DNA of 41,077 nt, from contig JAQXIE010000073.1 in the NCBI GenBank assembly GCA_029007645.1, positions 1-41,077 of the forward strand, in the 5' to 3' direction. The position numbers and the translations under genes are program-made. The DNA comes from Bacteroidales bacterium. Lineage in GTDB: Bacteria; Bacteroidota; Bacteroidia; Bacteroidales; Muribaculaceae. Each line of letters starts with the position of its first letter. The first letter of the stretch is position 1. Shown piece after piece: positions 27,411 to 35,891 of the stretch. Below the pieces are notes generated by a model that was not told the DNA's origin, did not search any database, and saw nothing but the letters and a program-made list of their open reading frames with translations.

Positions 27411-27568
27411 ATGGAAATCCGGCACCGCCGCCGGGCTTTAGTGAACCGAGCCACGGTCTCGGTCATTCGGTTTCAACCTTTAGCTCAACGAGCGTAGGCG
27501 AGTTAATCCCAAACTCATACGCCCTTCGGACACCTCCGAGGGGCTTTCTTTATATATGGACTCACTAC
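27411..27568. other. Non-coding gap with small hairpins before the IS element
   Basis: No gene is seen. ACCGAG/CTCGGT (27446-27463) and GCTC/GAGC form small hairpins. The stretch 27426-27464 resembles 28911-28950 on the other side of the insertion sequence (about 75 percent by eye), and AACCTTTAGCTC (27475-27486) recurs at 23359-23370 in the terminase remnant. Confidence 0.4.
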
Positions 27569-28866
27569 TGTCCACTAAAAATGAACGGGGTTAAAAATTA
27601 AATAAATTCGGTTCACTTGAACCACAGAGTAATTTGACATCGTTGATATTCTTTTTGTCGAACAAGTCCCGTATATGGGTTTTGTCGGTAAGCGAGATCC
27701 CAAGAATCTGAAGAACTTCGTAGACACTTCGCTCCAGTTTCATATCGTGCTGCATTATCGCCACGAGACAGTAAGTTATTATTGCACAATATATTTGGAT
27801 GCGTACCGCATTTTCTGACGTTCCCCAGAATTTCTTGATTTTGAGGTGCTGCTTGACCCATTTAAAGAATAGTTCCACACTCCAGCGGTTCTTGTATAGG
27901 TTGGCGATGACGAGCGCGGAAGACTCCAAATCGTTGGTGAGATAAGTGTAGATAACACCTGTCTCATCATCCTGATACACCACTCTCCGAAGTTTTTCTG
28001 GGTAAACCTTGGAGCTTTTATAGACGGTGAACTCGATAATCGAATCCGACAACACGCCCTTGGGTAGCCTTCTTTTCCAGCTGACAACCCTGTACTTAAG
28101 GTTACTTTTGGCTCGGACCACGAAGCAGGCTCCGATGGTGTGGATACGGAAAAGATTGGCGAAATCGTTGTAGCCCCGGTCGAATATGTAGTAGGCGTCA
28201 GCTTCAAGCGGTATCTCGGGCATAGCTTTGGAATCAAATACCGATGCTGCAGTAATATGCACGAATGCAGGTACTTGAGCTTCTATATCATACAGTGTGT
28301 GCACCTTTATGCCACCTTTGTTTCGTCTGAATTTCGCCCAGTCGAACACTGTCAGACAGAGGTCTATGGTAGTCGAATCAAAAGCGTAGACATTCCCGCC
28401 GAGCTTGAATATCTCGGTATGTCTTTTGCTTTTGGCCAGCTCTATCATGTAGTAGGCGAATTCCTCGAAAATGCGATAGTCGCGCTGCTCATTGGCCTTG
28501 CTAAGATTGCTTCGTGTCACTGACTTCCCCATGCCGAGATGGTAGAGCTTTCCAGAGTGTGCCTCGGTAGCGACGATAAGATCCCGAAGGCTCTCACGGT
28601 TGGTCAGCTGTCCAAACATCATCGTAAGTAACTGATTCCAACACGAAAAGCTCTTGATATACTTGTCACCGTCATACTTGGCTACTATGCGATTGAACTT
28701 GCTTCGGTTCATAAACTGAACTAATTGGGAAAAAACGAATGGGTCTTTATGCATATCGGTCTGATTATGACCGCAAAAGTAATTTCAAATCGTTGCGCCG
28801 CAAAATCGCTTATAACAAATTGAATTTCAATAATTTCAAGGTGCTCTTATGATTTTTTAGTGGACA
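27569..28866 (-). mobile_element. IS4-family insertion sequence
   Basis: Terminal inverted repeats TGTCCACTAAAAA (27569-27581) and TTTTTAGTGGACA (28854-28866) flank one transposase gene, giving an element of about 1.3 kb. CACTA occurs just outside the left end (27563-27567) and overlapping the right end (28865-28869); a clean target-site duplication is not evident. The element appears intact. Confidence 0.85.
27591..28754 (-). CDS. IS4-family transposase
   Basis: The 387-residue protein starts with an N-terminal IS4-type domain (HKDPFVFSQLVQFMNRSKF). It has the catalytic DDE residues of the family: Asp126 (YAFDSTTIDL), Asp192 (IFDRGYND) and Glu294 within the IS4 Y-(2)-R-(3)-E-(6)-K signature (YKNRWSVELFFKWVK). 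It fills most of the insertion sequence, with an uninterrupted frame, so it may still be active. It catalyses cut-and-paste transposition of the element. Confidence 0.93.
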   Translation of the reverse strand: MHKDPFVFSQLVQFMNRSKFNRIVAKYDGDKYIKSFSCWNQLLTMMFGQLTNRESLRDLIVATEAHSGKLYHLGMGKSVTRSNLSKANEQRDYRIFEEFAYYMIELAKSKRHTEIFKLGGNVYAFDSTTIDLCLTVFDWAKFRRNKGGIKVHTLYDIEAQVPAFVHITAASVFDSKAMPEIPLEADAYYIFDRGYNDFANLFRIHTIGACFVVRAKSNLKYRVVSWKRRLPKGVLSDSIIEFTVYKSSKVYPEKLRRVVYQDDETGVIYTYLTNDLESSALVIANLYKNRWSVELFFKWVKQHLKIKKFWGTSENAVRIQIYCAIITYCLVAIMQHDMKLERSVYEVLQILGISLTDKTHIRDLFDKKNINDVKLLCGSSEPNLFNF

Positions 28867-29095
28867 CTAATGAAATGTAATAAATTTTGGGCGATGCGGC
28901 GATTATTATTCGCCGTCGGGCTACCGTGAGCCGAGTCTATGGTCTCGACCGAAAGGGGTCGCTCGAACAAGTCTCGCGTCTGCTTCGCGGTCTATCCCTA
29001 ACGCATTTTACGTTGCCGAAAATCGGCAACGCGGATAATGTTTCGTTTCTCCATCTCGCAGATTATTTGTAATTTCGCATACTTCAAATTTGTAT
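28867..29095. other. Non-coding gap between the IS element and the Abi gene
   Basis: No gene is seen. It contains a degenerate copy (28911-28950) of the segment at 27426-27464 and a perfect hairpin CGTTGCCGA-AAA-TCGGCAACG (29011-29031). No full promoter match was found before the Abi gene. Confidence 0.4.
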
Positions 29096-29974
29096 ATGGC
29101 GAAATCAGCAACGACAATAGACCAACAGCTTGACCTTCTGAAATCAAGGGGGCTTACTGTCAACGACCCAGACAAGGCACGAGAAATCCTGCTTGACATA
29201 GGATATTACCGCCTTGGCTTTTATCTGTTCCCGTTTGAGAAATCTTATCCCGCACTTCGCAACCGTACACACGAGTATGTAGAGGGTGCTTCGTTAGAGG
29301 ATGCGGTCAATCTCTATTACTTCGATTTTGACCTCCGTCTGTTGCTCATGCGCTATCTCAACCGTATCGAGATAGCTTTCCGCACTTCGCTTATATACCA
29401 CCTCTCCAACAAGTACAATACCAATCCGGTATGGTTCGTGAGTCCTGTAGTCGTCAATCGTCCTTACGCCCGCGAGTTCGAACGTAAAGTCTATACATCC
29501 GACTTCAAGCGCAATCCGGTTATCCATAGACACCACCAGAACAATCCCAATGACCGCTTCGCTCCGGCGTGGAAGACTCTCGAATTTATGACATTCGGAG
29601 CCGTGATGAAACTCTACGAGCAGTTGAAAGAGCGCGATGATAAAATCTTCGTCGCCCATGAGTTCGGCATCCGTCAGGTCGTAACCTTCGAGAGCTATAT
29701 GCACACTATCCGGCAAGTCCGCAATGCCTGTGCTCACGGTCTGCTTTTGTATGATTTACGCCTTCCTCAGGCAATTCGCCGAGGGCCGGCAGCGTACAAT
29801 TCGGCGGAGCGCAACAACATCATCGGAGCCATCCGTGTTATAAGCTATATAATGGGAACGATTTCAGCCAATCGAGCTAATGACATGATCAAGCAAATCA
29901 AGAGCCTCTTTGAGGATCTGTGCAATGCTTCTCCCAATCTTAAGCCGTTGATTCCTGATTTCTCCTTGATATGA
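29096..29974 (+). CDS. Abi_2 (AbiD/AbiF-like) HEPN-type abortive-infection protein
   Basis: The 292-residue protein matches the Abi_2 family: TIDQQLDLLKSRGLTVND, YYRLGFYLFPF, NRIEIAFRTSLIYHLS and FGAVMKLYEQL are typical. Near residues 209-214 it has RNACAH, an R-x4-H motif of HEPN ribonucleases, preceded by RQV. Family members block phage growth by cleaving RNA or shutting down the infected cell. It is a single gene, fitting stand-alone AbiD/AbiF. ATG 29096 was preferred to the TTG at 29090. Together with the toxin-antitoxin pair and phage remnant nearby, it suggests a small defence-rich region. Confidence 0.88.
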   Translation: MAKSATTIDQQLDLLKSRGLTVNDPDKAREILLDIGYYRLGFYLFPFEKSYPALRNRTHEYVEGASLEDAVNLYYFDFDLRLLLMRYLNRIEIAFRTSLIYHLSNKYNTNPVWFVSPVVVNRPYAREFERKVYTSDFKRNPVIHRHHQNNPNDRFAPAWKTLEFMTFGAVMKLYEQLKERDDKIFVAHEFGIRQVVTFESYMHTIRQVRNACAHGLLLYDLRLPQAIRRGPAAYNSAERNNIIGAIRVISYIMGTISANRANDMIKQIKSLFEDLCNASPNLKPLIPDFSLI

Positions 29975-30003
29975 GTTTGTTAGCGAGAAATTTTCTGAAA
30001 AAT

Positions 30004-30033
30004 TTGCCACATCAAATAAAATCACTACCTTTG
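30004..30033 (+). promoter_or_regulatory. Strong promoter for a candidate small RNA
   Basis: TTG (30004-30006), 19 bases, TACCTTTG (30026-30033) is an exact Bacteroidota promoter match. It stands 30 bases after the Abi stop and no protein gene begins for another 450 bases. Confidence 0.75.
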
Positions 30034-30039
30034 CAACGT

Positions 30040-30135
30040 CATAGTGCTTCTGGAGACTTTAGTCGCTCCATTTAGCACTCTAAAAAAAGGTAAAGTCGAG
30101 GCTACCACTTAGGCGGGTAGCCTCGCTTCGTTTAT
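30040..30135 (+). ncRNA. Candidate structured small RNA of about 95 bases
   Basis: Downstream of the promoter the sequence folds into a stem AGTGCT/AGCACT (30043-30048, 30074-30079) enclosing GGAG/CTCC (30052-30055, 30066-30069). An A-rich single-stranded stretch (AAAAAAAGGTAAAG) follows, then a perfect 10-bp hairpin CGAGGCTACC/GGTAGCCTCG (30097-30106, 30116-30125) leading to CTTCGTTTATAT. Promoter, two stem-loops and a terminator-like end with no open frame suggest an independent RNA. I cannot match it to a named family; an orphan leader is the main alternative. Confidence 0.5.
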
Positions 30136-30136
30136 A
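30097..30136 (+). terminator. Terminator-like hairpin ending the candidate small RNA
   Basis: A perfect 10-bp stem (30097-30106 with 30116-30125) and a 9-base loop are followed by a moderately T-rich tract (CTTCGTTTATATAT). The T-tract is weak for an intrinsic terminator, so termination strength is uncertain. Confidence 0.55.
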
Positions 30137-30160
30137 TATCTTACAATTCCTAATATTAAA

Positions 30161-30271
30161 GGGTCAGTGGATTTTTCCGGTGCATAGCGTTTTTTATGGC
30201 GGTGTGGACACCGCCACTCCAGTAGCCGCTGATGTATGTGACCGGAATGACGACGTGGACGTCGTCGTTCC
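30161..30271. repeat. Palindromic repeat cluster 1 (GTGGAC core)
   Basis: A 37-base head (30161-30197) also found at 37094-37130 is followed by two 18-bp palindromes: GGCGGTGTGGACACCGCC (30198-30215) and GACGACGTGGACGTCGTC (30249-30266, extended by GGAAT/GTTCC). Each is followed by a TCCAGT-containing tail. The segment 30194-30226 recurs exactly, inverted, at 37200-37232. The rest of the gap to 30485 shows nothing further. Confidence 0.75.
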
Positions 30272-30485
30272 AGTCAGCTGTTCTCCTCCAAAAAATCGCA
30301 AGATTTTTTCAACTGTTCTACCATTCCAATTGCTTTATTGTCATAGCCTCCTGTTTCTCCTGTTCTCCTGTTTTGAAACTCAGTGCAGCAGTATGTTATT
30401 AATCAATGCGGTCTGACATTGTCGGATGATTTGTAGTATTTTGACACAATTTTACGTTAATTTAGTAAATGCTAATATCAGAAAC

Positions 30486-31340
30486 ATGATGACGATTATA
30501 AAGGACAAGGAATTCGGTGGCGAGCGCCCGCTTTTCAACACTCACAATGTGCGACTTGAGAACGTTACGATACGCGACGGCGAGTCGGCTATCAAGGAAT
30601 GCAGCGACATCGAGGCCATAAACTGCGTGTTCGAGGGCAATTATCCTTTCTGGCATGTCGACAGGTTCCTGATCGAACGTTGTTACTTCGCGGTCGGCGG
30701 CCGCTCCGGCTTGTGGTACTGTCGGAATCTGAAGATGACCGATACGGTGGCCGACGCACCGAAACTGTTCCGCGAGATGGAGAATCTGGAGCTTGAGGAT
30801 GTCACGCTCAACGATGCCGACGAGATGTTCTGGCGTTGCAAGGGAATCAAGGGGCGGAATCTGGTGCTGAAGGGCGGTACGTATCCGTTCATGCTGAGCA
30901 GCGACATCGAGGTCGACGGCCTGCAGAGCGACAGCAAATATGTGTTCCAGTATGTACGCAACGCCGTGATCCGCAATGCCAAAATCACAACCAAGGACGC
31001 CTTGTGGGAATCCGAGAATGTCACCGTCTATGATTCCGAGCTCAACGGTGAGTATTTGGGATGGCATTCGCGCAATCTGCGTCTCGTGAACTGCCATATC
31101 TCGGGCGAGCAGCCTCTGTGCTATGCCCACGACCTGACGCTCGAGAATTGCACGTTCGACCCTGCTTGCGACCGCGCATTCGAATATTCGACGCTTCATG
31201 CCGATATTCGCGGTGCGATAACCAATATCAAGAACCCCATGTCGGGCGAGATTGTTGCCGACGAAATCGGCAGCGTGACACTCGACGACAACATCAAGGC
31301 TCCGGCCGACTGCGTCATCAAGGTCCGGAACGATGCCTAA
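30486..31340 (+). CDS. DUF3737 family protein (predicted beta-helix)
   Basis: The 284-residue protein follows the DUF3737 pattern I recall: an opening KDKEFGGERPLF, then repeated units of about 20 residues with a Cys or Val strand core (IEAINCVFEGNYPFWHVD, LIERCYFAVGGRSGLWYC, NLKMTDTVADAPKLFREM, VTVYDSELNGEYLGWHSRN), and the closing AFEYSTLHADIRG. Such repeats suggest a right-handed beta-helix like that of pectate lyases. No signal peptide is present, so it is probably cytoplasmic. Function is unknown. ATG 30486 was chosen because the preceding codons do not match the family. Neighbours give no clear link. Confidence 0.85.
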   Translation: MMTIIKDKEFGGERPLFNTHNVRLENVTIRDGESAIKECSDIEAINCVFEGNYPFWHVDRFLIERCYFAVGGRSGLWYCRNLKMTDTVADAPKLFREMENLELEDVTLNDADEMFWRCKGIKGRNLVLKGGTYPFMLSSDIEVDGLQSDSKYVFQYVRNAVIRNAKITTKDALWESENVTVYDSELNGEYLGWHSRNLRLVNCHISGEQPLCYAHDLTLENCTFDPACDRAFEYSTLHADIRGAITNIKNPMSGEIVADEIGSVTLDDNIKAPADCVIKVRNDA

Positions 31341-31361
31341 ATAAAGAATATAAGCGTTATG

Positions 31362-31411
31362 TTTAAGGCTTCAGAAATCGGGCTCGAACGCCTGATATCT
31401 GAAGCCTTAAA
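31362..31411. terminator. Bidirectional terminator between DUF3737 and GH3 genes
   Basis: TTTAAGGCTTCAGA (31362-31375) and TCTGAAGCCTTAAA (31398-31411) form a perfect 14-bp stem whose A/T ends serve as T-tracts on both strands. It lies between two convergent genes. Confidence 0.8.
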
Positions 31412-31463
31412 TTTATTTGGAGGGAGTGGGGAAGCTCTCCACCCGCAAGCCAATCAATTGAGT

Positions 31464-33725
31464 TTATTTCAGCCTGAAGGAAGCCTTGGCGCGTATGTCG
31501 GCCGAAGATGAGCCGATATAGGCTGTGAAGGTGCCGGGCTCGGCCACCCATTCATGCTTGGCATCGTCGAAGAATTTCAGATCGTCGGGCGATACGGTGA
31601 AGGTCACCTGAGCCGTCTCTCCAGGAGCGAGCGTCACCTTCTCGAAGCCTTTCAGCTCTTTCTGCGGACGCAGAACGCGTGCCTTGTCGTCACCGATGTA
31701 GAGCTGCACCACCTCCTGGCCGGCCACTTTGCCTGTATTGGTTACGGGCACCGTTACGGTCACCGTGCCGTCGGGTCCGACAGTCCTGGTCGAAAGCGTG
31801 GCTTTGCCGTACTTGAAGTTCGTGTAGCTGAGACCGTGGCCGAAGGGGAAGAGGGCCGGAATCTTCTTCGTGTCGTGCCAGCGGTAACCCACCAGAATAT
31901 CCTCCAGATACTCCTGCTGCGGGTCGCGGCCCGCGCTCACGTCGGCACCCTTCAGGTCGTCGGCGGCATTGCCGGCAATCTCGCTCTCGATGCCGGGATA
32001 TGAAATCTCGCCGTAATGGTGGGCTCCGTTATCTTCAAGCTTTTTGGGGAAGGAGAAGGGGAGCTTGCCGCTGGGGTTCACCTTGCCCGAGATCACGTCG
32101 GCCATCGACGGGCCGATCATCGTGCCGAGATACCAGCTCTGCAGCACCGCCGGCACCTTGTCGATCCAGGGCATGGCATAGGCGTTGCCCGACACGTTGG
32201 CCACAATCACATTGGGATTCGCTTTGACGAGGCCTTCGATCAGGGCGTCCTGATTCCAGGGCAGGTTGTACTCGCGGCGGTCGGTCGACTCGCAGTCCTG
32301 ATAGGCGTTCTTGTTGAGGCCGCCGATGTAGATCACGTAATCCGCCTCCCCGGCCATGGCTATGGCCTCGTCGCGCAGCGAGTCGAGCACGCTGACGGGG
32401 ATGGTGTCTTCCATAGCGTACATCGGGCGTCCCGTCTTATATCCCATGGCGTATTTCACACCGGGACCGTACACCTTGCGCAGAGCGTCGAGCGGCGAGA
32501 ACATGTCCTTCACCTTCAGTTCCGACGAGCCGCCTCCCTGGTTGAGAGCCCGCGTGGCGTTTTCACCTACCACAAGCACTTTCATGCCGGGCTTGGGAGC
32601 GAGCGGCAGGATGCCCGTATTCTTGAGCAGCACGATCGACTGGTCGCCGATTTCTTTGGCCGCAGCGTAATGCTCGTCAGTGGTGAGCGAGCCCAGAGGC
32701 TTGTTGGTGTCCATAACCGTGCGGAAAATCAGGCGCAGTATGCGGCGCGCCTTGTCGTTGACGGTCGATTCGGGCACCTCGCCGCTCTTGATCATATTGT
32801 AATATGGATCGGCCAGATAATATTGGTTGTAACCGAACCCGGACTCCGAGGTGAGGCCGTTGGTAAATGAGCCCATCTCGATGTCGAGGCCGTTCAGGGC
32901 AGCCTGACGCGTGTCGTGCGCGCCGCCCCAGTCGGTGATCACAACACCGTCAAAGCCCCATTCCCCGCGAAGGATATCGTTGAGCAGCCGGGCGTTATGG
33001 CAGCAATGCTCATCCCAGATCTTGTTGTAGGCGCCCATGATGCTCCATACCTTGCCCTCCTGCACGGCCTTCTTGAAGGCGGGAAGATAGATTTCATACA
33101 GCGCCCGGTCGGACAGCTTCACATTGATGTTGCCGCGCCATTTCTCCTGATTGTTCAGTGCGAAATGCTTCACGCAGGCGGCCACTCCGTTCTTCTGAAG
33201 TTCCTGGATGTAAGGCACTACCATCACGCCGGCCAGATAGGGATCTTCGCCCATGTATTCGAAATTACGGCCGTTGAGAGGCGTGCGGTAGATGTTCACA
33301 CCGGGACCGAGCAGCACGTCCTTCTTGCGGTAGCGCGCCTCTTCGCCGACGTTCTTGCCGTAGAGCGCCGACATTGCCGGATTCCACGTGGCCGCCAGAG
33401 CCGTAAGTGCCGGGAATGCGGTGATCGAGTCGTTGGTGCGGTTGGAATATCCCCAGTCGTTCCAGTTTATTTCGGCGCGCACGCCGTGGGGGCCGTCGCT
33501 CATCCACAGTTCGGGAATGCCGAGTCTGGGCACTCCGGGCGACGAGAATTTGCCCTGTGCGTGGCAGAGCGCCACTTTCTCCTCGAGAGTCATGCGCGAC
33601 AGGGCGTCGTCGACGCGCTTCTCAATGGGCTGTGTCTTGTCAAGATACACCGGCGTCGCCGCCGTAGCCGCCGTCATCAGACCGATGGCCGCGGCGCAAA
33701 GAATCGTTATACGTTTCAGGTTCAT
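31464..33725 (-). CDS. Glycoside hydrolase family 3 (beta-glucosidase-like)
   Basis: The 753-residue secreted enzyme has a signal peptide (1-22, ending ATA) and a GH3 N-terminal barrel (RLGIPELWMSDGPHGVR, GKNVGEEARYRKKDVLLGPGVNIYR, VKHFALNNQE). The catalytic nucleophile is probably Asp265 in VVITDWGG. A GH3 C-terminal domain (LLKNTGILPL, GYRWHDTKKIPALFPFGHGLSYT) and a fibronectin-III-like end (VTNTGKVAGQEVVQLYI) follow. It cleaves terminal beta-linked glucose or xylose from oligosaccharides, probably in the periplasm; the exact sugar is not readable. A TAACTTTG -7 box on the minus strand (33815-33808) could start it. No SusCD pair adjoins it. Confidence 0.93.
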   Translation of the reverse strand: MNLKRITILCAAAIGLMTAATAATPVYLDKTQPIEKRVDDALSRMTLEEKVALCHAQGKFSSPGVPRLGIPELWMSDGPHGVRAEINWNDWGYSNRTNDSITAFPALTALAATWNPAMSALYGKNVGEEARYRKKDVLLGPGVNIYRTPLNGRNFEYMGEDPYLAGVMVVPYIQELQKNGVAACVKHFALNNQEKWRGNINVKLSDRALYEIYLPAFKKAVQEGKVWSIMGAYNKIWDEHCCHNARLLNDILRGEWGFDGVVITDWGGAHDTRQAALNGLDIEMGSFTNGLTSESGFGYNQYYLADPYYNMIKSGEVPESTVNDKARRILRLIFRTVMDTNKPLGSLTTDEHYAAAKEIGDQSIVLLKNTGILPLAPKPGMKVLVVGENATRALNQGGGSSELKVKDMFSPLDALRKVYGPGVKYAMGYKTGRPMYAMEDTIPVSVLDSLRDEAIAMAGEADYVIYIGGLNKNAYQDCESTDRREYNLPWNQDALIEGLVKANPNVIVANVSGNAYAMPWIDKVPAVLQSWYLGTMIGPSMADVISGKVNPSGKLPFSFPKKLEDNGAHHYGEISYPGIESEIAGNAADDLKGADVSAGRDPQQEYLEDILVGYRWHDTKKIPALFPFGHGLSYTNFKYGKATLSTRTVGPDGTVTVTVPVTNTGKVAGQEVVQLYIGDDKARVLRPQKELKGFEKVTLAPGETAQVTFTVSPDDLKFFDDAKHEWVAEPGTFTAYIGSSSADIRAKASFRLK

Positions 33726-34013
33726 ATGGTATTAAATGGTTAATAGGCTGATTTTAGGTTAATCTCAATTGGTTGAAGCAAGCTGATGTACATCCTTCTT
33801 CACATTGCAAAGTTAATAAAATTAGCGTTGGAATCATCCCTCATGACCAATAAATTGACAGGACTATACGTTACCGCCAGTTATCATAATTGTTCAATAT
33901 TGTGCTGATTGATGGCATAAAGCTTAAAATATTGCATATATGCGGTTTAGTGGCTAATGTCTTTGTCTGGATATGTTTTCATGATTATGGAAATCTTTGC
34001 GAAGAAGGATGTA

Positions 34014-35294
34014 TTATATGGATAGCTTCAAATTAGGCATAATGGCATCTATCATGGGCTGGGGAACTTCACATTCTCTTGCCAAGAGAGGCCAGTGTGA
34101 AGACACTTCGGCAATACGGTCGATTATTTCAGTAGCTTCCTTTATATTGTTGCGTTTCGCAAATTCCAAAAGGTCTTGTCGGGTTATGTCGTCAAACTTC
34201 CCGTTAATCGACATCTGGTGCTGTGCTGTCCATCCACCCTTCGGATTATAGGCAAATCCCATGTCGTAGGCCGGCGAAAGAGTCCATTTGCCTTGTCTGT
34301 CCATAAGGAAGGATATGTTTTTGGTGTGGTCATCCTGATTGCGGATTACAACGTTGAATACCATGCGACGATACATTTCCTGCGCCTGTGAGTATGGCAG
34401 TCTCAATGCCCTCATCACGTTGAACGCCTGCTCGTAAGAGTATGAACGGGGATTACGATAATCATAATGCGCTATACCGCAAAGAGTCTGCATGTGAATT
34501 TTCTCACCATTCTGACGGTCAAAACGCTTGGTGAGAAAGTGGGCGCGTCCATTCTCTTCTATCAGACTGCAATCCGACATTTCTATGCCACATTCCTTTA
34601 CAAGCCGATAGAAAGAGTATTCCAGCCGACCGAAATTCTGCGTTTCCCTGAATCCGGCCTCGGCGGTTACACCGTCGAGTTTTATCAGGTAATAGTCAAA
34701 GCCTTCAGGAGCGTCAATTTGTCCTGAACGAACTTCCCCGGTCAATGGGTTGTAGGCTATGATGGCTTTGGCCCTTTGTCCTCCGGCAGAGGTGCCAAGT
34801 CGCACTATTTCGGCTATCGCCCCCTTCTTGTCCTCTTCAAGATGAGCTCCGAACTCTTCCTTTTCAGACAATGCCTCGCTTGCCACTTCAACAAGGGAAT
34901 CAAGTTCTATTCTGACATCGGTACCATAGGGCGCATCCATGGCCGGTTCGAACTCCAACGCTCCCATACAGCGTTTCCCAAGAAAACATAGCGTCTCCAC
35001 AGCGTTTCCGCTGCTACGCCCGGTCAGCGCAAGCCAGCGGTCGAACAATGCCCGGCCGTAGGTATCGGGCAATGAATCTGCAAGCATACCGGGAAGTCCC
35101 TTGAACGTCTCACGACCTATGTCGGAGAATGAATATATTCTTCCCTGACGCACAGGCATTAGAATCGGCGAAGGTTCAAGACCTTTGCCTATGAAGCTTT
35201 CGGCATACTCGAAATGAGCGAGCTGGCGGTTGTGGTCCCATCGGAATGTCCCGACGGGTTGACCATACAGGTTAACTCTTGCTATATCTACCAT
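34014..35294 (-). CDS. hipA: HipA-family serine/threonine kinase toxin, full length
   Basis: The 426-residue protein has the N-terminal HipA subdomain (ADSLPDTYGRALFDRW) and the nucleotide loop GTSAGGQRAKA. The catalytic motif RNQDDHTKN is at residues 318-326 with the catalytic Asp at 321, and the metal-binding Asp is in SPAYDMGF. HipA kinases phosphorylate proteins such as glutamyl-tRNA synthetase and push cells into dormancy. All motifs needed for activity are present. It overlaps the upstream HTH gene by 7 bases, the usual hipBA coupling. A second, shortened hipBA module lies directly upstream on the same strand. Confidence 0.9.
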   Translation of the reverse strand: MVDIARVNLYGQPVGTFRWDHNRQLAHFEYAESFIGKGLEPSPILMPVRQGRIYSFSDIGRETFKGLPGMLADSLPDTYGRALFDRWLALTGRSSGNAVETLCFLGKRCMGALEFEPAMDAPYGTDVRIELDSLVEVASEALSEKEEFGAHLEEDKKGAIAEIVRLGTSAGGQRAKAIIAYNPLTGEVRSGQIDAPEGFDYYLIKLDGVTAEAGFRETQNFGRLEYSFYRLVKECGIEMSDCSLIEENGRAHFLTKRFDRQNGEKIHMQTLCGIAHYDYRNPRSYSYEQAFNVMRALRLPYSQAQEMYRRMVFNVVIRNQDDHTKNISFLMDRQGKWTLSPAYDMGFAYNPKGGWTAQHQMSINGKFDDITRQDLLEFAKRNNIKEATEIIDRIAEVSSHWPLLARECEVPQPMIDAIMPNLKLSI

Positions 35295-35647
35295 TCTGAT
35301 TCCTCGGTATTAGATTGTGTGTGGGTCTTGTTGTTACCGCTTGCGCGTTTGCGCTGCTTCTTCTTGCTTGCTTCGACAAACTCGAAATATTCGTTGGGAC
35401 TCATCTCATCTTCCTTGATGAGTGGCGAGAACACATCCAGTTCGCCAAGTATGCGAAGCACGCGCATCAGGGAATCGAAATAGCTTATATCGCCTTTCTC
35501 GATTCTCTTTAGTGTCGTCAATGAGATTTGCGCCTGTTCTGCGAGTGATGTCTGAGTGAGATTCTGTCGGAGTCGCAGATGCCTTATTTTTTGTCCCAGC
35601 CGACGGCGGATTTCACTGTCAGGTAACATGTATATATTTTCTTCCAT
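35288..35647 (-). CDS. hipB: HipB-like HTH antitoxin/repressor of the full hipA
   Basis: The 119-residue protein has a Cro/C1-type HTH at about residues 15-55 (RLRQNLTQTSLAEQAQISLTTLKRIEKG), a linker, and a basic Gln/Lys/Arg-rich tail (KKKQRKRASGNNKT) that may bind the kinase. It would restrain HipA and repress the pair. ATG 35647 (MEENIYM) was chosen because a TATATTTG -7 box (35680-35673) stands about 26 bases upstream. Repeated TTGAGCC boxes beyond that box are candidate binding sites. Confidence 0.85.
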   Translation of the reverse strand: MEENIYMLPDSEIRRRLGQKIRHLRLRQNLTQTSLAEQAQISLTTLKRIEKGDISYFDSLMRVLRILGELDVFSPLIKEDEMSPNEYFEFVEASKKKQRKRASGNNKTHTQSNTEESEW

Positions 35648-35720
35648 AGTCGTACTTGCGTCTATTAAGTTGCAAATATAGCAATAATAGCTCAAACTAC
35701 GACTGTTTTTGTGAGTTTTT

Positions 35721-35875
35721 TTGAGCCAGACTGAAATTTATTGTCTATTTACAGGATGGTCAAGGATACTCTTCGTCCAAGACCCTCAAAGATTCGGAAG
35801 AGTGTGTTGAGCCGGACACGAGAATTTATATCAGATTGAGCCGGTTTTTGCCATTTTTCACTTGATTTGAGCCGA
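35721..35875. promoter_or_regulatory. Array of TTGAGCC boxes upstream of the hipB2-hipA2 promoter
   Basis: TTGAGCC occurs at 35721, 35807, 35836 and 35867, the last three 29 and 31 bases apart (about three helical turns), two of them as TTGAGCCGG. A partial inverted copy (GCTCAAA, 35690-35696) lies by the -7 box. The gap also holds the 3' edge of the shortened hipA. Regular spacing on one DNA face suggests cooperative repressor binding. Confidence 0.5.
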
Positions 35876-35891
35876 TATGTTACAACATAGC

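Noticed and set aside
27563-28869. CACTA as the target-site duplication of the IS4 element
   Set aside because: The right copy overlaps the terminal inverted repeat, so the two cannot both be flanking target bases without shortening the repeat.
35721-35875. Regular 29-31 base spacing of TTGAGCC considered as a CRISPR array
   Set aside because: The repeated part is only 7-9 bases, the intervening bases are not spacer-like in uniform length, and no cas gene is present; operator boxes explain it better.
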